Assembly (NCBI GenBank): GCA_008704415.1 | Contig: VXIS01000391.1 | Span: 1 to 40,085 of the forward strand | Source of the DNA: Sphaerosporella brunnea | Taxonomy: Eukaryota > Ascomycota > Pezizomycetes > Pezizales > Pyronemataceae | DNA: 40,085 nt | Direction of reading: 5' to 3' | In this document: piece after piece, positions 10,701 through 20,373 of the stretch | How positions within the stretch are numbered: position 1 is the first letter of the stretch | How the letters are laid out: every line of letters begins with the position of its first letter | Translations under genes and position numbers: made by a program | The notes under the pieces: model-generated | Database searches by the model: none | Told to the model about the DNA's origin: nothing | Seen by the model: only the letters and a program-made list of their open reading frames with translations

Positions 10701-11539
10701 AAAGCTACCACCTGGGCACCAAGAAAGAAGTATTCGGCGCAGAGCTGTTTGCCGTAATGGAAGCAGTCAAGAGGGCGAGTAAGATGGACACGATCACTAA
10801 TAATAGGGTCACCATCTTCACCGACTCACAAGCAACCCTGACGCGAATCAAAGACGACGAAGAGGGTCCCGGACAGATGGTCACAAGGTGGCTATACGAA
10901 TGGGAAAGAACCCTCATGAGACAGAAAATCCACCTGGAATACAGGTGGACACCAGCACACGTCGGGATCAAAGGCAACGAGGCCGCGGACCAACTAGCCA
11001 AGAACGGAGCGGAAGGCGGAGAAATCGCAGATCGGCTCACAGAGGGAAGGGAGGAACCAGAAGAGTGGACGTCGCTCGCGCACGTCAACCGAATGGCCAC
11101 CGACCTTGAATCAGACACCCAGCAAGAGTGGATCACCGACAAGCTTAAGGATGACCACCGATACAAGCTGAGAAGGGTGAAAGGTAGAATACAGTGGAAA
11201 CTCCGCAAAGACACTGCCAAGATTCCCAAACAGAGAGCTCAAGTGTATTACCAACTGATGTCCGGTCACGCGGTAACCAACGACTACCTGTTCAAGCGAA
11301 AACGACGCGACTCCGATCGTTGCACTTGGTGCGACGACGACACCCCGCAGACGAGAAGTCACCTCATGCTGCACTGCAAGAGGTGGAAAGAACAGCGCAA
11401 AGATTTCTTCAAAAGAGTGGAAGGAATATGGGGACGGCGCAGGCAGAAGAGAGTGAGGGATATGTTTGGAGATGATAGGATGACGGAGGTCGTGCTAGGA
11501 TTTCTTAACAAAACCGAGATTGGAAGACGTACAGGTTGA
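7763..11539 (+). pseudogene. LINE ORF2: endonuclease-RT-RNase H, one nonsense codon
   Basis: Starts 19 bp after ORF1 and would encode about 1258 residues. N-terminal apurinic-type endonuclease: LQLNCWKKGEV, FICIQEPP, VCGDFNAHSERWN, VIDLTFAS and GSDHETIWW hold the expected metal and catalytic Asn, Glu, Asp and His residues. Reverse transcriptase: KSYRTISLLNCMGKLVEK, GLPQGSPVSPILFLIYI and FVDDITWV (active-site DD). RNase H: LWTDGSRQEDGRVGAG, ELFAVMEAV, IFTDSQATLT and WTPAHVGIKGNEAAD. C-terminal zinc motif CTWCDDDTPQTRSHLMLHC. The only break I see is TAA at 8492-8494, between endonuclease and RT. The frame is the same on both sides (7763-8494 and 8495-11539), and GCA-TAA-GAG could arise from CAA by one C-to-T change. 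Otherwise it looks recently active. Confidence 0.93.
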
Positions 11540-11773
11540 GCGTCCATTAGGGGCTGATACCAAGATTGATTAAAAAAGTTGGTGCGATTTGCTTTTCTGT
11601 ATTTCTTTTGTATGGGGAGCCCCAGCAGACGGGTAAAACCGTGGGGACAGGATACCAGGTTTCTTTTGTCTCTCCGTCATAGGCCCTTGGCCTCACTCCG
11701 ATTCGCAAGATAGGAGGCACTTGGGTTAACGCCCTCGTGTACGCTGTATGATTTAAAACAAAACAAAACAAAA

Positions 11774-12540
11774 GACACGTTCGTTGAGTCCCCACTCGTC
11801 CAGTGCCGGGGACGCCAAAGCGCTTGTTCCCTCAAATATCCAGGGAATCCATCGCTCTCGATGCATCATGAACGCTAGAGAAGCTGCCGCTGTAACGGGG
11901 GTAGCTGAAGGCTCCCCGGGTTGACAGCAGGATCCTCCTTGGGTCGGGTCGTCACAGACTGTCACTCCGTGAGCATGTCGGCTTGGTGTCTCGGCGTCGT
12001 TACGCTGGCACAAGCGGTCCCTCAATCTCAGCGAAGACCTACGCGGACGGATAAGTGCGTACATCGACTATTCGTGCAACTCACTCCCATATCCCCTGGT
12101 AAGCTCGGACAAGCGAAGAGTGGAGCGGGACCGAGTGTCCACCACCGTTGCCGAGAAATCGGGGATAGTGGCAAAGTTGTCGGTCCGGGCGTCCAAGTGG
12201 AGCCGACCCCGTGATAGAACAGGCTGAGTAGGTGAGGACCTTACGTAGGTGCCGAGACTAGTCGCGAGTGTCATAGTGGTGCGGAAGGCTTTGTTTGTTT
12301 GTTTGTTTGTTTGGACAAAGAAGTGTGTTTTCAAGTTGAAAGAAGACGTGCGACGACTCCGGATGAGAGCGGAGACAAAGAGAAGATACGCCGAGATGCG
12401 TGCGGATGCGGTGAGCGGGCGATGGAAGGAAAAAGGGAGTGCGTGGGCGCTCGAGGATATAAGAGGGCGCCGGTCGCACGTCTTGTATTTTCTTTCTTCA
12501 GAGCGACCGACACCGATCTAAATTATACTTGAGTTTGCAA
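11774..12540. other. Flank of the LINE; no gene recognised
   Basis: The right flank of the LINE insertion has no coding frame I would defend. A (TTTG)n microsatellite lies at about 12291-12313. A TATA-like GGATATAAGAGG occurs at about 12454-12465, roughly 80 bp before the next open stretch on the plus strand, but no protein can be linked to it. Confidence 0.4.
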
Positions 12541-12543
12541 GCC

Positions 12544-12831
12544 TTAAAAACTACTATCATCTATCTCCTCCACTTTCGTACCTATGATAGGCACGGTCGC
12601 TTGATATCCATAAGCCCCCGTAACAGCCGCGGTTGCTTCAGTGACTTCTGCAAGGGGTTCGAAATTCCAACCAATGGATATGATGCAGAGCCTATTAGCA
12701 TTGCGGTTATTGGCAATATCGCAATCTTGCTCATGATCCACAAGGCAGAAAGAAGGCAGGAGTCTTGCAACGTCCTTGCGCGACCCGAAAAAATCAACGG
12801 AGCAGAATTTATCAAAAGGAAAAAAAATCAC
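12544..12831 (-). CDS. Possible hypothetical protein fragment
   Basis: A 95-codon minus-strand frame ends EEIDDSSF. The stretch DFFGSRKDVARLLPSFCLVDHEQDC and the Ala/Thr/Val-rich tail TEATAAVTGAYGYQATVP look more protein-like than the competing plus-strand frame. I do not recognise a family. There is no clear start context, so this may be the last exon of a decayed gene or chance. Confidence 0.25.
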   Translation of the reverse strand: MIFFPFDKFCSVDFFGSRKDVARLLPSFCLVDHEQDCDIANNRNANRLCIISIGWNFEPLAEVTEATAAVTGAYGYQATVPIIGTKVEEIDDSSF

Positions 12832-12997
12832 ACAGACAATAACAGGGCCAGACAGACGATCGGCGGCGGCTGGCAGTGGTGGTGGACCTCACACATACAT
12901 ATCTGTTCAAGCATTCTGCAGCTCTTTGTGGACAGAATACAAGGCTAGGTATAGTAGCAGCACATCGATATCATATCTATTAAATACTGTCTATAGG

Positions 12998-13391
12998 TAC
13001 CGTATTAACTCACACCCCTCTAAAAATAGTAAGCGCGGGCCCAGACGCCATTTTAGTGCGCCAAGACGCCAAGACGGGCGCTAAGGCGTTTATGGACGTG
13101 AATATTGGCGCTAAGTAGCCAACTTCAGCAGGGGAATACCGTATACCTTCGCTCATAAGGCAATGTGGCTAAGTCACTGCGCTCTGTGGAGAAGTCACTC
13201 GGCCTCATGGCAAAGTCACTTAGCCACATTGCCTTATGAGCGAAGGTATATACGGTACAATAGGACAAGTCTATACCGCACTAAACCTAAACGCGTGTAG
13301 CGCGCGCCAAGATGACTCGGCGCGCTAATATACGTCTTGGCGCGCGCTTACTATTTTTAGAGGGCTGTCTCTTAAGTGAGTTAATACGGTA
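12998..13391. mobile_element. Outer MITE with TA-type ends
   Basis: The left end TACCGTATTAACTCAC and the right end GTGAGTTAATACGGTA are exact inverted repeats. A second inverted block, CCCTCTAAAAATAGTAAGCGCG against CGCGCTTACTATTTTTAGAGGG, lies just inside; the right side has about 10 extra bases between the two blocks. The coordinates include TA at each end as a possible target duplication. No coding capacity. Another inverted-repeat element sits inside it at 13137-13257. Confidence 0.85.
13137..13257. mobile_element. Inner 121-bp MITE nested in the outer MITE
   Basis: The left arm TACCGTATACCTTCGCTCAT, continuing AAGGCAATGTGGCTAAGT, is matched by the reverse complement at the right arm (13219-13257, two extra bases). 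The arms make up most of the element, with a spacer of about 45 bp. Its outermost bases, TACCGTAT, equal those of the surrounding MITE, suggesting mobilisation by the same transposase family. Confidence 0.85.
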
Positions 13392-13424
13392 TATAACCGT
13401 CCATCACCACATATTTGAGCCCAT

Positions 13425-13966
13425 CTAAAAACCAGCCGACGCCCTCCGTGCGGCAGCAGCATCACCAGTCCCAGTGCCCATCCTCAAACTGTCCTTAACC
13501 TCCATCCAACCCTTCACATTGCCGTGCTCCTCCCTCGCCATCAGCTCAAAAAACAGCGCCAAAATCCAGCCCGCGCCGGCAAACCCGGGCCTATTAATAA
13601 CCAGGCCGAAACCGGCGCAAACGTTGCAATAGCACAGCCACCAGACGCGGCCGGGCCAGCTCCCGAGCGTCGGCATCTTCACGAAGGCGGCGACGATCAG
13701 CGCGATCAGTAACACCAGCAGGTAGTTGCAACGTTAACGTTGCACGCGATCAGCCGCTCGACCATATGCATGTTGTCGAACGTCAAGCTGTAGCGCTTGA
13801 CGGCGAGGTCCAAGTTCGCGGCCATGCCGCCGTCCAAGCTCTGCAGCAGCGACTGCGCTGTCTGGATCGCCCGCCCGAAGAGGTTGGACAACGGGTTTTG
13901 CGTCGCGAGCACCATTGTTGCCGGGAGGAAAAACATGCTGGCGATATCGAATGCGATGCTGGCCAT
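13425..13966 (-). pseudogene. Frameshifted small membrane-protein gene
   Basis: ATG at 13966 opens MASIAFDIASMFFLPATMVLATQ... and reads to a stop at 13706. A second frame (13715-13425) continues with hydrophobic YLLVLLIALIVAAFV, then PGRVWWLCYCNVCAGFGLVI and GAGWILALFFELMA, and ends at 13425. The switch occurs at the palindrome TGCAACGTTAACGTTGCA (about 13730-13747). Removing 14 bases, GTTAACGTTGCAAC, would make one continuous frame of about 175 codons with two or three membrane segments. No intron with acceptable borders explains the shift. I do not recognise the family. The gene is GC-richer than its surroundings. Confidence 0.5.
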
Positions 13967-14130
13967 GATTTTTTTTTTGGCTTGTTTTTGATGCGATGCG
14001 ATGTGATGCGATGTGTTTTTGTTTTTTGTTTTGTGCGGTAGGTAGGTAGGCAGGTAGGTACTAAGTAGGTAGTAGCGTGGTGTTCTGATATGCACCCACA
14101 CGTGTGCTGTCGACTTGAAGGCGTGGCTTC

Positions 14131-15096
14131 ACCCGAGCATACAAGCGATCCGTTACTTACGGATTAAAAATCAATCCGTAATCAAACCGTTAAGCACGGA
14201 AAAAAATATTCCGTCAAAAATCCGTAAAAAATCCGTAAAAAAATCCGTTAACAAAGTCCATAAAGAACGGCAGCCGGAGAAACCTACTCGCCCACCAAAG
14301 GTAGAGTTATCCGGAGCGGGCGGGGGAAGGGGGGGTCGGGGGTGGAGGGTGGAGGGGGTGGAGGGGGTGAGGAGACTGAAGCTGTTGAGAAGATATTTGG
14401 ACTTCACACGATGTCGGCAATCACCAAGAGCTCGCATCATGAAGGATGCAGACAAGTTGTGCAGCAGACGCGTCCGTATTCTCCGGAGCTCCATATAGAC
14501 ATGCAAATCGTACTTTTCAATTCTGACCGGCAACTCTGCCCTCCCCATGGCCCGTATTGCAACCGTCGCAGCGCTAGAGCTCAATCAATTCCTCACCTTC
14601 TCCGTTCACTGCCACCGGAAATATCGCGAGATTTCCAGCCTGAAGTTGAGGTTGCAGCGGCAGGCGTTATCTTATTGATGTCATGGCGGTCCGGAAAATC
14701 GTCGTATTGGTTGTCTCCCCGCGGACTTGGACAACGTCATGACATCACAGCTACTGTCAAGTGTCAACGTCATTTTTGTCATCATCGGCAGCTTCCGCAG
14801 GCATGCGCAGTGCGCGTAGCGTTAAGAAAAAAACGTAAACAAAATTCTGTGAACAACGGGTGGAAAAATCCGTAACGAAATCCGTGACCGACGGATAGAA
14901 GATGCGTGAAAAATTCGACCTACTGGATGTCACTCGTTTCCGTTAGTCACGTATTTTGTTATCCGTAAAGATACGTCTTTTTGTGCCTCACCCACCCCTG
15001 ACCCGTAAGTTACGGATTTGTAAATCCGTAAAGCTCTTTAAATCCGTAGTATACGGATTTTAATCCGTTACTTACGGGTGGCTTGTATGCTCGGGT
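14131..15096. mobile_element. 966-bp TIR element with subterminal ATCCGTAA repeats
   Basis: The ends are the exact 15-16 bp inverted repeat ACCCGAGCATACAAGC. Inside each end many copies of (A/T)TCCGTAA or its complement TTACGGA(T) cluster (14153-14255 and 14866-15078), a pattern like subterminal transposase-binding sites. I see no target duplication. The interior carries a G-rich low-complexity tract (about 14316-14370) and no transposase, so it is non-autonomous. Superfamily not assigned; subterminal motif arrays are common in hAT-type elements. Confidence 0.8.
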
Positions 15097-15246
15097 CAAC
15101 GGACGGATGGCCATATGGCAGCGTGTCGTTTTGACCGCAGCTAGCTATAGGCGGCGGCGACGGCGAGCTCAACATGCATGTACCCCCATATTACAGCTGG
15201 ACTCAACATGTAGATACCCCCATACCGAATCTACTCGACAATAATA

Positions 15247-15965
15247 GAGAGTTTGCGATTTGACTCTAGATGCAAAAATCAGGCTGTGACCCGAAGTCTT
15301 GGCCATCTTGACCCGAGTGTTTGCATCTTATCCAGATGCAAACGACGGGTTTTTAGAGGTTCACAGATATCTACACCACCACAAAGGGAAATCGCTCGAA
15401 AATTCTGTGGGAGCTGGAGAAAGAGGTCATCTGGCCCCCTTTTCAACAACGGTAAAAATAAATTCTTTGTGGTGGAGAAAAGTATGTGCGCGCACGCAGT
15501 ACTTTTTTTGGTGAGGAAATGCGGCTCAGCTGCGGCTCAGCTTATGTAAACCCCGTCTCCCAACGCTCGAGAGTACAACCAACAACACCACACAAAATGA
15601 CCCTGCGACAGCGCCTCCTCCTCCTTGATAGAAAGCGCGAAATTATTTATCAGCATGCCCAGCGTAGCGTTGAGTGGTGACGGAAGAGTCCATTTTTGCC
15701 TACAGCTTACGGTCAGTCAGGACGCTTCACTTCACGAGCCGCCAGCGGAGGGTATCACTAGGCTTGTTTTCACGGTCAAGTAGGTACCGGTTGTAATCGT
15801 AGTTGGTAAATGTACGGGCGCCGGTGCGGGGTTCATGTTGATGGTTGGCGTCCGTGCGCTCAGAGCGTAAACTCTCCAGATGCAACGCATTTGAATCGCA
15901 AACTCTCCAGCTTGAAAAACGAGGCTAAGGCTCAATTGACATCTAGATGCAAATCGCAAACTCTC
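15247..15965. mobile_element. 719-bp TIR element flanked by TA
   Basis: GAGAGTTTGCGATTTG begins at 15247 and CAAATCGCAAACTCTC ends at 15965, an exact 16-bp inverted repeat. It extends imperfectly through TCTAGATG motifs, and TA follows on both outer sides. Partial extra copies of the terminal sequence (AAACTCTCCAGATGCAA near 15864, GCAAACTCTCCAG near 15898) lie inside the right end. No transposase frame is present. Confidence 0.75.
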
Positions 15966-16440
15966 TAATAGAGCAAATTCTTTATGAGTTAACTTCCCGC
16001 GCCGGAGCGGGCCGAACCTAAAGTTTCGTTTGACGTCGGGGGGGGCGCGAATGACGTCGCCATGATGAGGGCGGTTTTCATCATTTTCTTGACGGTGAGT
16101 GCGCCGCTCACCGCAGCGCCAATTTGCTGAGTTCCCTCCGCCTTCCCGCCCTCCCGCCCTCCCCAGCGCCCTTCCGCCCTTCCAGTACCCTCTTGCGCTC
16201 CCAGTGAAAAATCCCGCCCTCTCGCCCTCCTAGCGCCTAGTGTTGCCCATGAACGGATTTACGTTAGGTTATATTCAGTAACCGGTCAGTAGTCATGACA
16301 TCGTTCGTAACTTTTGTCTCGCCCGCGCTTCACTCTACCACCACGCCCTGCAATAGAGAACATTTATTCTTTACAAAAACAAAACATTTCCTCGCCCACC
16401 CGTACCCTCGGCACTTTCAACATGCGCTTGTATGAACTTC
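15966..16440. other. Intergenic, CT-rich
   Basis: Contains two GACGTC palindromes, in TGACGTCGGG and TGACGTCGCC (about 16030-16056), which are CRE-like half-site contexts, followed by a run of CCGCCCTCC-type low-complexity repeats (about 16136-16235). No gene seen. Confidence 0.4.
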
Positions 16441-16735
16441 TCAAAGCTCTAGTTCGTCATCAGATGGGGCCCCGTTCTCCCAAATGTAGTGAAGTAGGGG
16501 GACCTCATCCGGAACTTCAGGCTGCACGCTGGGATCCTCCATTTTGCGGTGTACATACACAGCTACCTCCTCAGCTGAAGCTTCGGGCACTTTGAGCCAG
16601 TACCGAAGGCACATAAGCATGTTGGCGGTTTCTCTGGAAAGACGGTTGCGCTTCTTTGAGATTAAGTCACTGGCCCTTGAAAAAACTCGCTCGGCGGGAA
16701 CTGAAAACCAGGAGGTGTGTACTTCAGGGGAGCTG
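16441..16735 (-). pseudogene. hAT transposase C-terminal (dimerisation) relic
   Basis: Minus-strand frame ending at TGA 16441-16443. It encodes SVPAERVFSRASDLISKKRN, then RLSRETANMLMCLRYWLK, which is the hATC dimerisation block ((A/S)ERxFSxA...R..L......LxxLRxWLK). A tail with YIWENGAPSDDELEL follows. Going further upstream on the minus strand, related coding debris with stops continues to about 17060 but cannot be held in one frame. A 65-bp stretch (16637-16702) is nearly identical to 32593-32662 on the other side of the NLR gene. Confidence 0.8.
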
Positions 16736-19700
16736 GGGCTGAAAATTTAAAAGCTGCCATCATCGGAGTGTCGTATTTCGACCAATCCACAGCTCACGAG
16801 GGTCTCAGCCTCACGTTTGGTTGTACGATCGCTTGGTTGTGGGCTACCAACCAATCGCAATCGCGCCCCAACTCAGCTAGATATCGATTGAGCAGCATGC
16901 ATGCAGAATGTGCTGTGAACCCCGCTCCGTAAGCCTACCTATATATCTGGAACACCTCGTCTCTTCTCTGTGAGTTCTGTCCGCATGCCATAAAGCGCCA
17001 GAGTACGGTGGGACCACTTTCACGCAGCGCCGACTATATCGAATTGTTGCTGGGCTCCGGATACATACGCGGATCCAACCTGAAGGGAAAGCATAGTATT
17101 AGGAAAAGGGACAACACGCAAACGGGGCGAAATGTAAGCGTTCCACGCTGTAAGGCTCGAAGCATCAACTAAATTTAATAGGTCTGGCGACAGGTTGACA
17201 GTGGCCTTAGGCCAGTTCCAGGCGAGCCTGTCCCCAGACCAGCGGAATCAGTTCACAGCCGTCTCCAGCAGCCCTCCAACGGCAACAGACGTCGTCCGTC
17301 TCGCTGCTGAAATCGACAAGAAGAATTCGACCCGTCGAAACAGGGAATGGGCCCAACAGACGAGGGGTATTTTGGAAGGTGTTCAACAATATTACGCGAT
17401 TGTGGACACCTTTATACAGGCAAATCCTGCAATCGCAGCGTTGATGTGGGGCAGCATCAAGTTTACCATCTTGGTAGAGGCCCTTGTATGCAGCTCCAGT
17501 TAGAATTTCACTGATACCTCGTGCAGGCAGCGTTGAATTTCTCGGACTACTTCGAAAGTTTTTCACGTCGCTTTGAACAATTCGGCAAGTCTTGCCCCCG
17601 ATTGCTCGAGTACGAGAAGATCTTCAAAGTCTCCGTGCGCGTTAGAGACGCACTTTCCGATTACTATGCCATTGTCGTCGAATTCTGTACCAAAGCCCTG
17701 CTCGGTATACAAGAGAAAGGTATCAAGAGTGCTCACACTGTTTGGGACGCAAAGTTGACACAGATTTTCTGATGTAGGGTTTAAACGGTTCCTGAAGTCA
17801 CTGGTAAAACCATACAGCGTTGACTTTGGGCCGCTGCAGGAAAGCCTGGATGCCGCAAGAGAAGAAGTGGATGCGGAGATTCTTCTTGCCTCCGAGCTGA
17901 AGGCACAGAGCAGTCGTGAGCTACAGCGGATAGAATTCCGAGAGAATGAGCGTCATCGCTCCCACTATCGGGTCGAAGTCCAAGAGAACCGGTTTGCCCG
18001 GTCCCTACAACGAAACGTGGCAAAGGCAAACAGATGGTTTCGATCTGAACAACTCGTGAGGACAGCCGAAATAAATAAGCTCCAGATCCAAAAGATCGCC
18101 AAGGAGGAAGGTACCGAAAGAAACATCAGCCCTGCCCTACTAGCGCGATGTCTCACAGAGTGTCACGGCAGAGCGGTATCGAATCCGGTTGCATCAAAAG
18201 GTCTGCACTCACGACTACACAAAGAATCTAGGCGAAGCGAGAAGGAAACGCTGCACCGATACGGGACGTTGGGTGTTTGAGCGGCCAGAGTATAAGAAAT
18301 GGTGGGAAGGAACACTTCCAAATTGTCTTTGGTGTTGTGAAACTGGTAAGCAAAGCTTTGTATGAAAGGATGTCATGTGTACTTTTTTAACTGACCTTAA
18401 TAAGCTGGCTGCGGAAAAACGGTTATAACGTAAGAGACCATCCGGCAGTTTTGTGCTTGGGATATAGTCCTAACAGTACCACTGTGTAGTGGAAATGTAA
18501 TCGACCGCTTGATGACGACTCCCTCAAACGGCGAAGGCAGAGTTGTCGCCTACTATTTTTTCGATTCCCGCTGGAAGGAGTCGCTGTCGATCATCACCTT
18601 TCTACGCAGCATTCTGTATCAGGTTCTACGAATGGACACAATCTCTCCTGAAATCGTACGACGCCTTGAAGCGATTTTTGACGGTCCGATCGTCACAAAA
18701 GAACCCGATTTCAATGAGCTGCAGAAAATTATCGACGACGTCTGCACCACATTGAAGGAAGTGTTCTTCGTTATTGATAGCCTGGATGAAGTGGATAAGG
18801 ATAGCCGCAAGACAATACTACAGTATTTGAAAGCCATGCAGCCACGCGTCAAGATTTTCGCCGCCGGTCAACCTGAAGTAGATATGACCGCAATTTTTGT
18901 TGGCTGTGCGACGATCTATATCACTGCCCACGATTTGGAAGACGATATCCGAAAGTTTGTCCAGGTTCAACTTGAAGAAGAGAATGCGTTGAATGCGGTT
19001 CTCTATACTGACCATCCAACTTTGATCGACGCTATCAAAGAGGCTCTAGCATTTAAAGCGCAAGGAATGTATGTTTGAAGCCCCTCAACATGCAGTTTAG
19101 TTTAAACTGAGGGAAAAACTGACAAGCGGGAAAAGGTTTCTTTGGGTGGACTTACAGATCAAAGCGATCCATGAAGCTTGCGAGGACGATGGAACAGCCG
19201 ATCGAGTCCCGCAATTGCTTGATGACCTTCCTCGTGATATCGGGGAGATCTACTCTCGGGCGTTGCAAAAACTGCTTTGTTCAGGAGATCAAAAAGTTGA
19301 ACAGACAAGGAAGATATTCCAGTGGGTCATTTGCGCAAGACGGCCAATGAATATCAGTGAATTAGAGGAAGCTGCTACTATTGTGGCGGGACAGAAGTTC
19401 TGGAAGGAACCATCTATCAAGTTAAATTGGCCAAAACTGAGCAAGCTATGTGGGAACCTTCTCACCTGGGACGACTCCGATGGCACGATCTTCCTAGCAC
19501 ACCATTCAGTCCTTCAGTTCCAACAGACGTGTGCCTCAACACCATCGATAGCCCAGTTTCACTTTGAGCTTTGCGATGCTGATCGTCAACTTGGGGAAAT
19601 TTGCATCACTTACCTCAACTTCGCGGATTTCGAAAAGAGTCTCACGACCACACCCGATTCGAGCACGCTGCGGCCCCTTGCTAGACCATTGGACTTGGGC

Positions 19701-20373
19701 ATTAATGTCGTCCCAGGACTCAAAAAATTTTATCGCCCGGAGAGAAGCAGCCGTGCACAGAAACCCTTGGACAATTGCACCTTTTCTGTCGAGGAACAGC
19801 TAAGAACCATCATGGCTACGAGCCGCGCATCAAGGATTAATCCACATTTTGCACTCCTGGATTATTGCCGAAGCAACTGGTACCATCATTGCGCTTCTTT
19901 CACACCCGACGACGGAAGAATTGCTGCCGACCTAAGAATTCTCGTACTACGGAAGAAGAATCTTCCATTTTATTGGAGGCCTTGGGACCCATCTGACGGA
20001 TCAAAACCCGATGGAACAACCCCGTTTCCTCACTGGGCAGTGTTCTATTGGGCAGTTAGTCAGGCACACGCTCATATTTTAGAAATCTGGAAGAACATGG
20101 TGTCCGAAATGGTGGCTACAGATTGCTGGAAACGACTGTGGGAAACAGATGGGAAGGACATCTTTTTGTCCGCCTGTGCTACTGCCAATATCAATCACGT
20201 TGATATACTGCTGAAAAGTCGCGACTCCGATGTATGGGCCCGCAGCAACGAGATGTCCAGGGCACTGGCCCATGCTGCTTCTTCTGGACATTTGTCCGTC
20301 ATCAACCGCCTTCTTCAAGAAAAACCCCACCACAACGCTATTGCCGCGAACGGCGACCAGACTAGGACGGCCC

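Larger units (their letters stand above)
7192..11773 (+). mobile_element. Tad-like LINE, 5'-truncated, with target duplication
   Basis: Non-LTR retrotransposon with the end of ORF1, a full ORF2 (endonuclease, RT, RNase H, zinc motif), a 3' UTR and an (AAAAC)n tail. The sequence AAGACACGTTCGTT occurs both at 7178-7191, just before the element, and at 11772-11785, just after the tail. The duplication is therefore 12-14 bp (A residues ambiguous with the tail) and fixes the 5' truncation point inside ORF1. The element is 4.58 kb. Presence of RNase H and two ORFs fits the Tad clade of fungal LINEs. Confidence 0.9.

Noticed and set aside
10705..11229. Open frames antisense to LINE ORF2
   Set aside because: Low-complexity Ser/Leu shadows of a strongly supported RT/RNase H frame.
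14171..14584. 137-codon minus frame inside the subterminal-repeat element
   Set aside because: It overlaps the G-rich tract and terminal repeats, has no motif, and a plus frame competes; probably chance.
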